Below are positions 34,501-47,389 of a stretch of 64,000 nt of DNA, in pieces; within the stretch, counting starts at the first letter, position 1; every line of letters begins with the position of its first letter. This DNA comes from Tyto alba (taxonomy: Eukaryota > Chordata > Aves > Strigiformes > Tytonidae): contig NW_024881303.1 in NCBI RefSeq assembly GCF_018691265.1, forward strand, positions 9,541,777 through 9,605,776, written 5' to 3'. Below the pieces are notes generated by a model. That model saw only the letters and a program-made list of their open reading frames with translations. It ran no database searches and was not told the DNA's origin. Made by a program: the position numbers and the translations under genes.

Positions 34501-36224
34501 TAACCCAAGCATAGCTATTTTTAGTCACGTTTTCTTAGGAAGCCGGGCTTATGAGCACAAGGGAGTATGTTTTTGTGTGTATACACATGCATCTGCCTGT
34601 GCACTGTCCTTATAACTTCTAAACCTACCAGTCTCTTCTAGCTGAGTTTGACAGAGATGGTAGTTTGCATCCTGACAAGTTTCCTGAGAGTGGATGGGGA
34701 GGGGGAGGTAGTTTGACTCCATCCCTTGTAAGGTGTGAAGGAATTCACATGGGTAGAGACTAGGATAACACCCCAGCTACAGGAAAACCTTGAGAGGGAA
34801 GATCTAGCACCTTGTTAGACACAGCACAAACTGGCTGCAAGGCACCAAATCATAGGAAAACAGGTTTCAACGGTTCCACTGCTTATGGAACAACTTTTGA
34901 GGAGGTGGGACTTCTGGCAAGAGCTTCTTTTTGGCAACTTCAGCAGACTCTCCTCACTGGGGACCAGGCAGTGAAGAGAACATGAAGCACAGACACAGCA
35001 GTGGGTTACACCAGCTCTTGGGATTAGAGCTGCCAGGGGACGGAGATTCTATTTCTGAGATGTAACTTTTGGGGGGAGGGGTGACAAACTAGACAAACAT
35101 GAGTAATGTCCTTTGTGGGTACATATATCAGACTGTCTTAATTTTTATTTTAACTTCACAGTGGTTTTCAGGTATATGAAAAAATGCTGAACTTTCCTTC
35201 TGACAAGCATTTTGAGAGTCAAGAAATGCCATGAAAATGATCTTCTTCAGGAAAAAAATATCAGTAGAATTGTATGTTCCTGCAAGAGGTTAATTTTTAT
35301 GAAAGAACATTTTTTTTGTTAAAAAAAAATTAACCTGGACAGAAAGAGTGTATTGCTTGGAGTCTAACCAATTACAGTATCAAATGATAAATCAATCTGT
35401 ACAATTACAGCCCTAATGGGGATTAGGTCACAATAAAGCTTATGAGTACTCAAGACTTAATTAGCTCACTGAAATCAGTGTGACTCTGTATTGACTTGGT
35501 AAGTCTTGAATCAAACTCTGAAGGCTTGATGATCAGAAGGACTCAGTGCTGTGGTACCTAAATTTCAATGATGTCTCCCCAGCTGGTGCTCCCTGTCATG
35601 ACTCTCTCCTGGAGTCTGGAAAAGGTCAGCTGCTGTTCTTACAAAGTAGTAATCAGATGTGCCACCCCCTTTTTGTTCCTCCCCTCACTCCCTGTTTTGT
35701 CCTGGGTTAGAATTTGGTTAGATCCTGGGTCTGAGATATGATTCAAATCATCCCTCTACCTGGGGGATGGGGAACACTCGTTTCCCACTTGAATCACTAG
35801 GTTTGGAGATTCTTCTAAGTCAGGGGTATTGGGCTGCTTCTCTTACAGCTCTTCTGTTTTGCTTGGGAATAATTACATTGACATTGTCAGAAAGGGTTAT
35901 TCTTGAGTGCTGTGGCTGGGGTACTCATAGGACTATAAGTTCTTTTGTAGACTCCTTGATAAACTAGTTAGCAGTATATGTATGCAAGGCAGGAGCTCCC
36001 AGATTTGGCTGAATTCCAGCTTTTCCCCCTCTCTTCTGTCATGTTCCTACTTGTGGTACCAAGCAAGGGTATGTGAGGTTTCCATGCTTCCAGCTAGATC
36101 CAAGAGACTTTATTCTTTTTGTTTGACCTGATTCATGGACAGATGGCCCTATTGCATGTCTGCACATTTAGATGAAGGAGATATGAGTTGCAAGCTGTGT
36201 TGCTGTATTTCTGTAACTGAGCTT
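28557..36224. other. Non-coding sequence, nothing recognised
   Basis: Mixed-composition unique DNA. The longest open frames (31694-32098 on +, 31447-31656 on -, 33156-33512 on -) show no domain. T- and A-runs occur at 33942-33950 and 35311-35328. No repeat family was identified by eye. Confidence 0.5.
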
Positions 36225-36340
36225 TCATAAGAAACTTTAGAAGCAGCCCAGCCTCTGGGAAAGAAGGGGAATTCGAATCCTGCCTCCCTACATTCCAGCC
36301 AAACACACTCATCACTAGGCTAGAAGTTAAAACTGGAGAG
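36225..36340 (-). mobile_element. Possible MIR/tRNA-derived SINE remnant
   Basis: On the + strand, gggaattcgaatcctgcctccc followed by catcactaggctagaagtt (36267-36330) resembles the antisense of a tRNA-related SINE head, with a B-box-like ttcgaatcc. It is short and diverged. Confidence 0.35.
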
Positions 36341-37569
36341 AGTGGGCCTTCCGTGTTTTGGCCAGGACCTGGTGTAGGTCTTTGTTTTACTTCTCAAATG
36401 TTTTCTTAATTGAAGAGTTCTTTCATACAATTAAAAAAATATATAATAAAATTCACAAGTTGTTTTTTACACTGCTGCGTATCTCTGTTTTTATTTGCCC
36501 ACATTTCGCTTGTGTCCTTGCTTATGTGTGTGAGACTATCAGGTTTTGTTCAGTGAGTTTTCAAGTCATCTTCTGATGTGTTGTGTGCTGCCATCAGTTT
36601 ATGTCTCTCTGGCTAAGAAACACAGCTTCAGGGGTAGTGGGCTCTACAGGTGCAAGTTAGGCTGGGAAACATCTGGTTTGTGAATTGCAGTAGGGCAAAA
36701 GAGATGGTGTCAATCTGCTCAACAACATAAAGACTTGGACAGTTCTAATAATGCTCCTAAGTTAAACTAACTTTATTAGCTAAAATACAGGCACCTTAGG
36801 ACTTGAGTTACCCAAGGGTTAAGTTGCAGTGCTCTGGGAATTTTTAACCTAAACTACTTTTTTTTTTTAATAAAAATGACAACTAAAGGCTTTAAACAAG
36901 AACAAGCTCCTAATCATGTTGGCTGAACAGATGTCCTGCTAGGCAGTAAATTAAGAAAAAAGAATATAGGAGGTGAGAGGAAGTATTTACTGTGTCATAT
37001 TTATCAGTGGAGGTGGGATTCTTGAAGCTTCTGCCTTGTGCTTTTGCCTGTCCTCCTTAAGTGTCATTTTATATCTGGACCAATGGCTAGATTTGCTGGT
37101 TACTGCTGTGAGTCTCTGGGATAAAATAAGGGTCTCGGATCAGTTTAACTCATAACTTGTTGTTAGTCATGCAGCAACTGTAGAGGAGTAGTCAGTGTTT
37201 GAGTGGCCATGAACACAGGTTGATTTTTCTCCTCAGCTGTTTCTAATGTCTTATGGTGCTGGTGAGGAGATATTTATCTTCTCATATCTGCCTTATGCAT
37301 GAGAGGACAGGTGTGTAGAAATAGCAGTCTGACCTCTTATTAAAGACCTTGAGGCACAGACTGCTTGGGAGAAGAGGGGCTGGAAGTAAGACAAAGTCAT
37401 CATCTAGAGTAGTGGGATTCCTTATGAACTCCCAGTCTGGGCAATAGTCAGACAAATAATTTGCAGGTGATTATAACTGACTCTTTAGACTCATGAATTA
37501 TCTTCTGGGCGGTCCTTTCTTCTTTCTTTCATCTATATTCTTCTTTCCTTCTTTTTCCCATATAATTAG

Positions 37570-37604
37570 TGGAGCCTCCTCGGGGTGTTTTGATCCTTGA
37601 TGAG
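37570..37604 (+). other. Candidate 35-nt micro-exon
   Basis: A pyrimidine-rich run (about 37505-37558, mainly ctt/ttc) leads to ATTAG, then 35 nt, then GAG|GTATGT, a near-consensus donor. One frame through it reads EPPRGVLILDE, without a stop. There is no evidence of neighbouring exons. The T-rich tract and donor may coincide by chance. Confidence 0.2.
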
Positions 37605-38254
37605 GTATGTTTATTTATTGTAGAAAGATATTTCTTGCACATCCTGTGCAGACATATATTATACTCTACACATGGGAAAACAAATAAACCATTTCCTTGT
37701 CTCCTGATTCTGGCTAAGGTGGTTACACCTCAGGAAAACAAAACTGGACAGGAGGATTTGCTGGTTTGTATGGCTTGTTTCCTCTCTCATGGCTGGACAG
37801 AAACCTACTTGGTGTTACCCACTAATTTAGCCCTCTCCTTGAGAGAGCAGTGGATGCTATAGCCAGGCTACCCTGTTGAGGGACCACTTCTGGATTCTAG
37901 TTGATGTTTAGTGTGTGGCATTCCTCTACCTTCCAAAGTCATTCCTTAGTCACCCACTGCCCATCAGTCTTCCCTGTTTTTGTTCTGTGAAAACTCTGTT
38001 GAATAGCAAGAGCAGATAGAGCGGACTGTATCTCCAGTTACTTTAAAAAACAAGGAAGAAGTTACTGAGCAAAGCCTTAAGTAAACTCCATGAGTATGTA
38101 AAATGTTGAATTTACAATCAAATAGTACCTGTATGTGGAAAATTCATGTTTGCTGTATTAATGGCTTTATTGCAATGGAAGGGGACACACAGGGTATAAT
38201 CTCTGCTGTATATGAAAGTGAAAGCCATTTGCAGTGGTGGTAGTAGAGGGAAGG

Positions 38255-38885
38255 AGGTCACAACACTTTGAGACCAGCAACTCAGGCAGTTTTCAGTCCA
38301 CCTCACAGTCTGTTTGTTTTGTCTGTACTTCATCAGTTTGTCTATGAAGATATTATGGGAGTTAGTGTCAAAAGCCTTAGTGAAGTGAAAATAAACAACA
38401 TCCAGTTCTCTTCCCTCATCCACCAAACATGTCATATCATCATAAAAGGCTATCAAGTTGGTCAGGCATAATTTATCCTTCTTAAATCCATGCTGACTAC
38501 TCCCAATGGATTCCAGGAGGATTTTCTCCTTCACCTTCCCAGGGATCAGTGTGAGTGTGATGGGCCTGTATATCCCCAGACCCTCTTCCTTGCCCTTCTT
38601 GAAGGTAGGAGTGATATTTGCTTTAGTCCAGTCCACAGGAACCTCTCATTTCCCTATTATTGAGTGGCCTCATAGTGACATTGGCCGCCTCCCTTGCATT
38701 CATGGATGCATCCCATTAGGTCCCATGGACATTTTTGTCTAGTTTGTTTAAATGTTCCCTAAATTGATCCTCCTCTACAGAGGGTAAATCTTCCTTGTTC
38801 CAGACTTTCCTATTGGCCTCAGGGACCAGGGGTTCCTCAAGACCACTCTTAGCAGTAAAGGCCTAAGTGATGAAGGCATCAAGTT
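38255..38885 (-). mobile_element. CR1 LINE fragment (reverse transcriptase region)
   Basis: Reading the minus strand from about 38885, the translation shows the sequence upstream of RT (SGLEEPLVPEANRKVWNKED), then DWTKANITPTFKKGK, YRPITLT, GSSQHGFKKDKLCLTNLIAF and FTKAFDTNSHNIFIDKL. The last is palm motif A of CR1 RT. A 172-codon frame (38118-38636) is still open, but stops occur upstream (for example near 38680) and about a dozen residues are missing before GSSQHGF. Similarity ends near 38255, before the catalytic YxDD region, so this is a truncated dead copy. CR1 is the main LINE of birds and other archosaurs. Confidence 0.9.
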
Positions 38886-40756
38886 TCCCAGGCTGGGATC
38901 CCATGTTCCCACCTGTGTGAGCTCTGTGTCTTTGCTGCTGACAGAAGATAGAATGGCGGTTAGTTCTGCATATTAAAATAAGGTGTTTAAGTGAAGGAAA
39001 ATAGGTCATGATCTTTTGATCATTTTTTTTTTTTTTTTGGTAAATGAGAACTCTTTTATGCTGTGTTGCTGAAACTTTTGAGTGTAAGTGGCAGAACACC
39101 AAAATGTCTGTTAGCCTAGTTATGTCTTACATCCAGAAAAGCAGCTATTAACACAAAAGAGAAACAGGACCCTCTGTGGTCTGTCTTCTGCATTCAGTTA
39201 TTCATTCCATTAAACAATACGGGAAAGTTTTACCAGGTAACTTTGTTTCTGAGGCAACAAATCACAGCAAGCAGATTGATCCTGAGTTAGTGACTGGGGG
39301 GGGAGGGGAAACAAACACCCTTCAGCTATAATGTTTTCTAAAGTTAACACGTCGCATTGGAGGTGTAAATGATATGAGGTCTGAGGGCTGCTAAGTTTCC
39401 AAATGCTTTGCTGCAATATCTTGGGCTGGCAATTAATCAATTTTCTGTGCCTTTCAGAGTTTTCCTCTGAACAGTGTTCTTCCTCTGAAGCTCATTAGCC
39501 ATCAAAACCTGTCATGTCTACACATGTTTTTCTTGCACCTCATTAAGAGATTATTGATTGTTGGCTTCTAACCCTTTCAGAATTTGCTTCAGAAAATTAA
39601 TTTCAACCACGAGTGCAATTTAACAGAATGCTTTTGCCAGTGCTTGATAATGACTTGCTTTGTTAAAACCGTTTAAAAGTTTTCATCATATTTATTTTGT
39701 CCCCTGCAAAACATGAATCATCTTCAACTGAAGCAAAAAAGGGAGAACCCCTACCTTAGTAAAAACTTATAATATTGTCTGAAGATAGATTGAAGTCTGA
39801 AGCAGTTTCAGAAATGCAAGAAAACTTCATAATTGCCATTGATCGACTTGTAACAAGTGTATCTTGTGGCCACCAAATTTCTCTTGCTGTATGAGTTTTG
39901 TCAATATAGTCATTCCATTGAGGGAGAAACATAGGCCAAGCAATTAACATTTTTTTTTTTCAGGATTGCTTTGGTAATTAGGGCCAATTTTTCACTGGTG
40001 GGTTATTAATTATTCAGATCTCATGGGTTTCTTTTAATAGGAACCATTGGCAAGTTCTTTTTGCAGTCATGAACAAACTTCTCCTGAGTCATCAGCCAGT
40101 GAAGTCAATCAGATCTTCTTTTGCTTGGGAAGCGGGAAGGAGGAAAAAGGCTACTTTTGTTTCCTTGATGTTACGTCCATTCCGGTTAGTGCATATAGCA
40201 AAGGGTTGGCTTGCCTTTAAAGGCTGCTGTGGAAGGCAGTGCAACATTACCCATTCTACAGGGAAACAACTGAAGTAGAGAAAGACGAAGGACCAGATTT
40301 GTCCAAGGTTTCTAACTGCTCTTAGAGGCTGATAATTGCCTAATGAGAGTCTCAGAAGTGCTCTCATAATGTAAGGCGTTACAATTCTGTTGTTTCCATA
40401 CTGAAATCAAGTAGAAGTGGAGTATCAAACCTTCTTGTGTACTTTTGACATTGCAGTGAGATGGTTACACACCCCTCATCCTGGAAGGTGTAGCACTAAG
40501 GGTCTTTTTCGCAAGAGACCCTCTCTTGACTGACAAAGCTGTGTTAAGATGTTTTTCTTGTTTACCCAGGCTTACTGCTGGCTGCTTGTTCCTGTCTCCT
40601 GCTTCTATCACACAGGTTTTATAGACCCCCTCAGTCATTCCAAAATTGTCTTTTGTGACAACAGTGGAAAATGGACAGATGAACTAGTGTGAGTCAAAAT
40701 CAACCCTCAAGAACTGTCCTGTATGGCTGGAGGGCAGCGGTTTCTGGAAGAGACTT
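38886..40756. other. Non-coding sequence
   Basis: Unique AT-rich DNA with T runs at 39026-39039 and 39951-39960 and a G run near 39296-39306. No gene recognised. Confidence 0.6.
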
Positions 40757-41140
40757 GTAGGATCATTGAGGCTGGAAATGACCTCTACAGATTGTCTAGT
40801 TCAAGCCCCTTGCTCAAAGCAGTGTCAACTAGAGAAGTTTTATCAGTGCCATGTCCTGTTTGGGTTGATCACCTTCAAGAATGGAGATCCCATGACTTCT
40901 CTGGGCAATCAGTTCCATCATTCAACTACCCTTGCAATTAATCTTTTTTCTTATGTTTTTGTGGAGTTTATTGTATTTAATTTTGTGCCTGTTGGCCCTT
41001 TACTGGGCACCACTGAGATCTACCTGGCTCTGTCATTTTTATTCCTCCCTGTCAGATATTTATATACATTGATAACATTCTCCTGAGTCTTTTCTTGTCT
41101 GGTCTAGGTAATCTTAGCTTTCTCAGCCTCACCTCATATG
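40757..41140 (-). mobile_element. CR1 LINE fragment (3' end)
   Basis: The + strand reads as the complement of a CR1 3' region: aggatcattgaggctggaa at 40758, tctagttcaagccccttgct, tctctgggcaatcagttcca, tactgggcaccactgag, and at the far end tctcagcctcacctcatatg (41121-41140). On the sense (minus) strand this is the end of ORF2 running into the 3' UTR. The copy is 5'-truncated, the usual outcome of CR1 insertion, and diverged, with no intact frame. Confidence 0.9.
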
Positions 41141-42884
41141 CAGGTGAGGGGTAGTGACATTTGAATCTGGCTTCACTGTCAAGAGTAAGCTTGTGAAAAG
41201 TCATTCTGGGGATATCTGGTAACTGGAGCTTAGGCTTCTGGTTTCCAAGAGCTCTCTGTTCAAGCCTTGCTGGTGTTTTTTTGACCTTTCATCCCTCTAG
41301 GTAGAAAGGCTAACAGTGGATCTGACTAGGTGGAGCCTTCTGATCTTCAAAGCCTCAAACAGAAAAGTTTTCTCCTCCATGATACTGGCTAGGATATGGT
41401 CCATGCTTTATGTGGTTTCCTCCTTCCAGCCTCCCACAGTTAAAGATACCCCTCCACTGTCTTGGCAAGAATGGCTGGGTTGACTCATCTGTCTCACTCA
41501 ACTAATTAGGGATTGATTGGGTGAGATTCAGACTTTCAATTTATTTTAAACAAGGCAGGTTAACGTGCAATCTGTGGTGTCTCATAATATACTGAAAAAC
41601 AGCATTTTAAATTCCAAGTAAACAATACAAATTATTCAACCACCAATAATAAGATAACAAAACCTACAGATGCATTTGCTGTGGTAATTGTTCTGCATAT
41701 CACTGGAGGAGAGCTATTTAAATGGTTTTCAATTAGGAAATATGTTACCTATATAGTTTTAAAGCCATTTAAAATGAAAAGAAACTTTTTAAAAAGCCAT
41801 GTGGGCAAATGTTTTGTTTCATGAAACAGACAAGCCAGTTAGTCACCTGATTTTGTATTCTAACCTCTCGCATGATGAACTTTTCCCACTGATTCCTGCA
41901 CAGAAGCCTCTTGCCTTGTGGCTGGATACTCAGGGATTCACAGCCCATTGCCTAATCCTGGGTACGTTTGCCTGAGGATAGCTAATCATCTGTCTTGGTC
42001 CCAGAGTGGTCTTTGACTTGACAGAGTACTTTTCAAGCAGGATCAGCATCTACCAGCTGCTCCCTCCTGTTAGTCCTGTTCTGGCTATGCTGGCTTCTGT
42101 TCAGCTCATACCAGTGCGCTTAATCAAATTACCACCTGTCACTTCTCTGTTTCTGGGATGTACAAACCAGCATGAGATGGTCAAGTTTAATCCTAGACTT
42201 GCTCCAGCCAGTGGCAAAGCTACCATCAACCTTAGGGAGATAAGATTTTCCCTTGGTATTTGATGAGGTACTATGCAGTTATGGAGATACCTATCTATAA
42301 GACATTGTTTTTCTGGCATTAGAAACTGAGAGCTGCCAGATAGGCAGTACATTATGCCATATGGAAAGTCAGTCTGGTCTCTCTCTGGCCTTTGGCAGCT
42401 TTGTATGCTTCAGTGAGAAGCTCAGAGGCCTTGATGGATGATAATGACAGGTTTTTTAATGCTACTGTATTAAGTGAGATACATGGATAAGGACTTTGGG
42501 TGAAATTCTCCTTCCTTGTACAAGTGCCAGGCTTGCAAAATCATTCAGGGTGCATACTTCTTACTGCAGTTGATGGATTTCTAGTACCAAAAATGTCTTT
42601 ATGGGTCAAGGCCACTGCTAGTGATCTTCTTCTGCAGAATAAAAGAATGAGCTCAGGGGCTGTAGGCAGGTTGGATGTAACATTCCTACTGTTATGACCA
42701 TGAGTAGCCAGAGACCAGTGTGCTCTGCCTTGAGAAGTATTATCCACAACGCTGCTATTTTCCCAGGTCCCAGGCACCACTTGCTATACTCTCCATGAAA
42801 AATCTGAGTGTTATCTTAAAAGCAGTTGGACTTATTTTGCTCTGCTGTTTCCACTGGCAGGCTGTGTCAGACCCCAATTGCTGT
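41141..42884. other. Non-coding sequence
   Basis: Unique sequence. A frame at 42006-42263 is open but not recognisable. No repeats identified. Confidence 0.55.
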
Positions 42885-43142
42885 AGTGGTTAGGAACCCT
42901 CTTTTAATTTCCAACCTAAATGTATTCATGGCTGAATTATATTCATTTGTTCTTGTGCCAGTATTGGTGATTAACTCAAATGGTTCTTTTGTCTTCTGAT
43001 GTTTATCCTCAGGATAGATTTGTAGAGAGCAGTCTTCCCCCTTTCAGCATATATTTTGCTAGTCTAAACAGGCTGAGCCCCTTTGGTCTCCTCTTGTAAA
43101 ACTGGTTCTTCATCCTGACTGATCTTCCTCTCCTATTCAGTT
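42885..43142 (-). mobile_element. Old CR1 LINE fragment (3' region)
   Basis: The same CR1 3' region, more diverged: ggttaggaaccctcttttaa (42889), aacctaaatgtattcatgg, ttgttcttgtgcca, then agtctaaacaggctgagccc (43061) and ctcctcttgtaaaactgg. The order and spacing match a CR1 antisense strand. Indels are frequent, so it is older than 40757-41140. Confidence 0.7.
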
Positions 43143-44535
43143 TGAAGTCAGCTGCTGTACACATGCAGACACAAACCCAAAACTCTTCCCTGCCTCTAGT
43201 GGCTTCATCATCTTCCCGATTTAAGTAAGTGCATTTACTCTATGGATCCATTGGCCAAGCATTACCATTCTCCTCACATATTGCTGTTCTTCATATTTCT
43301 CTATGCAGAAGATAGCTGAATAATACACTTCCATCGTTAGAAAGGACACCAGTCATATGTCCTGCTGTAGCAAAACTGCTGTATTTCATTTGTGTTGGAC
43401 TATGGCTAATGCAGAGACTTTGCTTTAGGCTGGTTTCTCTCATGTGGTGTTCTTGATCTCTTCCTCTTGTCTCCTCTTCTATTTTTTTTTTTTTTTTGGC
43501 AGGGGGAAGCCCTTAAGAGGGTAGTCAATGGGATGGTGTGTAAGAGCAATCCCTGCTTTCTTCCTGACTTTTCTTCCTGTCTTCCAGCACAGTTGTATTC
43601 AGCTGGAGGATCATACTGAATATTTCCAGCTGCTCTGACATCTCTTAGCTTTTCAGAAGTCTGAATTTCCTCTTTGCTGGCACAGATTTAGATGCCTTTT
43701 GTTAGTTCTTGGTCTTCATCACACAAAATATCAGTGGTACATTCAGTTTTCATGATGAAGAGTGATCCTACTGGGAGAACATCAGTGAACTTCTGAGCTA
43801 AAACTGGTAAGCTTTGAGGGTTTTGTTCACTGGTGTTGGCAAGACTCTGGAACAGTTCCCTGCAGGTCTAATTATTTTTACTAGACAAACTCACATTGCA
43901 ATGAATAGGAAGTTTGGACTATACTGTGAATTCAATGGACTTTATGTTGTAAGACTGCCATGTCAGAATAATTCATAATGTACTACAAGAAGGGACTGCA
44001 CTGTGGGAGGAACGTGCTTGCTGGTGTGTCTCGTATAAGCAAGGCTATGCTCTAGCAATAGTTCAGTATAGCATTTTGATTTCGGTTATTGTTTTAATTT
44101 GCAGTGTCTTGGCAGTGCAAGCAGTCACATTTGTTGGTGTTTGAAAAGAACAAGGGAAATTAAATATGCAAGAGCATTAGAGTACATTCAGCATTTGACA
44201 TAAACCCACAAAATTAAAGCAATCCAGACATAAGCCTGCTTCTCTGCCTTTTGTTTGCATCAACATGCCTCTCAGCTTCAGCTCTATGACATCTACCCCT
44301 TTGAAGGGACAGTTCTATGAGTTTGTGGTGATTAAGAGTCATTTTTGAGTGATTTAACAACGGACTGTAGTGGCAGTATTATGCTTTGAACTTGTTTCTT
44401 TTTTTTTTTTTTTTTTTTTAACTTTCAAAATCCTCACATCAGAGCTGTTGGTAGGACTGGATTCACTCACAGGTCCTGACTTACAGAAAGTCCGTGTGTC
44501 TGTGGGGGTCAGGGTTAACATGGTAGAGACTAGGA
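43143..44535. other. Non-coding sequence
   Basis: Unique DNA with T runs at about 43482-43497 and 44399-44419. No gene recognised. Confidence 0.6.
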
Positions 44536-44539
44536 GAGA

Positions 44540-44640
44540 TCTTATTCCTGGTTATGACAGTTTTTTTTCTTGGCTAGCCTTGTGCAAGTCATTTCTATTC
44601 CTTATGCCTCTCTCTCCCTCCCACTTTCTTTATACCAGTG
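44540..44640 (+). mobile_element. Possible MIR-like SINE remnant
   Basis: The order tcctggttatgaca, ccttgtgcaagtcatttc, ttatgcctctctctccctcccac resembles the MIR-type core (tggctctgccac, gaccttgggcaagtcac, ctgtgcctcagtttcc). It is weak and short. Confidence 0.35.
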
Positions 44641-45404
44641 CTTTAAGACCTGGTAAGGGTGTGCAGGAGTGGCATGTTCCCAAAATATTGCCTGCAATTT
44701 TGTAACCCATGCAACAGTTGGTATGTTTGTGCCACAAGTACTTCTGCCTTTTTATGTGTTCCTGGACCCACCTTTGGAAAGGTCTTTTCTCTCATCCTGC
44801 CAAAATGTAGCATAGAGGGGGTTAGGGTTGTTTGTATTTTTTGGGAGGGGAGGTGATATTTTTCTGAGAACTGGTACAGAAAAGTTCAATTTATATGCTG
44901 TTAACTTTTATTTGAAACCTCCTAAATTTCTGTGTTCACAAAGAAGTACTTTGTGAAGTTGTTCAGGTCAAAAAGGTTTTCACCTCAAAAAGTTCTGGAA
45001 GAAGATTTTTAACCAGGTCTCTAATATAGTCTTGTTGGAGGCGGTGCAAGATGAAGGCAAGGTTCAAAGGACTTGGAGCAAAACCACTTAATGTTCCTAA
45101 TCCATGTTCTTGGAGGCGGTACGCTCCCTCCTCGTAAGTCCTGAAGTGTGTTACAGCAGTACAGTGTTCTGCTGTTGCACGTGCTACTCTTGAGCTGTGG
45201 GTCACGGATGGCATTTGATCTCCAGAGCTGTGTCTCATCTGTGTTAATGAAGGCTGGAGTATCTGGGAGCTGAGATTTCAGAAAGAAACATAAGGGATCA
45301 CACTGAAACATTGTGAGTCAAAGCTGATCACAACATCTTTTTCTGCCTTAAGCTCCCTATTTAGAAAATTGGGCAGAATAGCACTCCTTTTCTTACAGCC
45401 TGAG

Positions 45405-45540
45405 TCTGTCCTGTCTGTTTTGGTTGCCGGCTCTTTGGGACTCCTGTTACTCGTGTACAGAGCCTGGCATTATAGGGCCGCAACAGTTGCAGGGGGGCCC
45501 CAGGCATGATGACAATAAAATGTTAAATGATGATAGTAGG
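45405..45540 (+). repeat. Ancient amniote repeat tail
   Basis: ggctctttgggactcctgtt, gtgtacagagcctggcatta, tagggccgcaac and atgacaataaaatgttaaatgatg follow the order of a common sauropsid repeat tail (ctctttgggg..., gtacagcgcctagcacaatgggg..., ending in an ATAAA-rich run). Family not determined. Confidence 0.5.
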
Positions 45541-46358
45541 GAGATTGTTTGTAAAAGTCAGAATCCTTGATGCAGTCCTTAGACTATGATTTGATCCAGG
45601 CAGTAAAGATGCAATTGCCCATTATGGTTTAGATACAGAGCTGGTAATCCAAGCACTACTTATCCCAATTCTGTTGATTGCTGAAAGCTTTATAAACAGA
45701 ATAACAAAACATAAGACCGCAGAGGTTGTATCAGGGGAGTACTTCTGGGGAGCAAAAAGTTGCTCTATGCTTTAGTTTCTATGGGCACCCTCCAGTTACT
45801 TTTATGAAACAGGGATTACTGACTCTAATTCATTGATTTACAAGTAAAGGGTGTAATGCATCAGGGTGCACTTTTTATATGAGAAAATGCTACATTACAG
45901 CTTTGAGATTACTTACTTGCTCAGTGTCCAAAGTTAAGGTAATTTCACTTTGGTGTGTCTGTCAATAACTTTAATGAGTGGAGGATGTAGGGAGGAGAAA
46001 GAAGCTAGAAGAAAACTTCCTGCTGTCTGATCCTCTGCATATGAGTTGCACTTTCAAAAGCCAAAGGAGAATAGTCTGCTCACAGAAAGAGCATCTAACA
46101 GAGCTACTGACAACTAGGATCGTGAGAAAATAGCAACGGGTTGTTTTAATCAATACAGAAGGAGAGGTGATTGATTTTAGGGATAGCAAGGGGTTATTCA
46201 GTCAATAATTAGCCACCTTATCAAAGTTATCTGGTAAAACCGTGGATTATGCTCGACTCAGAGTCCTGGCTCTTTGAGGAGAGTTCAGATCAGGATTTTC
46301 CTCTTCCCCAGCACTCTTTGCTGCTGACATGTTGCCACAGCTCTTTGCTCTTTCACAG
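45541..46358. other. Non-coding sequence
   Basis: Unique DNA; nothing recognised before the candidate exon. Confidence 0.5.
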
Positions 46359-46490
46359 GCAAAGGGATTCTCTTCTGCTACAGCAGAGGCTCTGGGAAGA
46401 GCTGCTGTGTCAGTGCGTGACAGGAGGCAGAGACAGAGATGTTCAGGAAACCTTTGTGCTAATTTCTCTACACTGCAAGGGGATTACAAG
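46359..46490 (+). other. Candidate exon, 132 nt
   Basis: Preceded by ctctttgctctttcacag (acceptor AG at 46357-46358) and followed by ACAAG|GTGAGT at 46490/46491, a consensus donor. Its length is 132 nt, a multiple of three, and two of the + frames are open through it. An alternative acceptor lies upstream (ctcttccccag near 46312). The translation is not recognised and the signals could coincide by chance. Confidence 0.22.
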
Positions 46491-47254
46491 GTGAGTGTAG
46501 GAAGAGTATCAAGTAGTTATACATTTTGCCATCCTCCCCATCTTTGCCTGTCCTCCAATGTCTCCAGTCCTTCAAGAATGCTTAAAGGACCCTCCTTGTT
46601 AAAGGAGATGGTACCCCTTCTCAAGGCAAAAATACTCAGTGGTGCAATTGTTACTAAGATGGTTGGTGAAATAAAGCAGGTGAAAATCCTGTTGTCATAG
46701 TTCAAGGAGTTCTGGAGTACTGTCTTTATTCCTGCGGCTAACTTGAGCCTTTTCTGCAAACACTTGACCATCCATCTTAGAGTGCAAAATAATTTATGGG
46801 ATATACTTTCTTTTTAATTTATGGCTACTGTAATTTCTGACTCATTACCATGTCTAAAAAGAGGACTGTATTTAGAAATATTTTGTGTCTTAAGGTAATG
46901 AGCTTGTTCCATTTCACTGTTGCCCTGAATGAGATTATTCTGTACTCTACCAGGATTGCAATTTGTTTGTGCTACAGTATTGTGCAGACCCCTCAGAAAA
47001 GACCAAAACCCTTTCAGGCTTTGATAAACCCAGATAATGAGAAAGTTCATTCCCTCTTTAGGGCTGGCTGAATATTTTTTGTCAGACTCTTTTTAGTAAG
47101 AATTATTTTTGCCAAACTGTGTATGTATGTGGAGAATTTACTGAAGAGACAGAAAGATGCTCTGCATTTGCAAGAAAGAAAATGCATTTAATCTTGTTTT
47201 ACTGCAGGTGACCTCAAATATGATATGACTAAATGAATGATTCGGTATCTTTTA
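46491..47254. other. Non-coding sequence
   Basis: Unique AT-rich DNA; no feature recognised. Confidence 0.55.
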
Positions 47255-47340
47255 GCAAGTCTGTAGCAGAGCTAGGATCTCAATTTTGCTACTCTAAGCA
47301 CTAATTCCTGAGTTTTAAACACAGAATCATCTTGTTTGTC
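47255..47340 (-). mobile_element. MIR-like SINE remnant, antisense
   Basis: On the + strand, gcaagtctgtagcagagctagga then tactctaagcactaattcctg follow the antisense of the MIR tRNA-like head (gtggcagagctgggattcgaaccc...tgctcttaaccac). Confidence 0.45.
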
Positions 47341-47389
47341 CTTTATGCCTTTAAACTTAGCTAGGTCCTAATATTTCCATGGACCCTAT

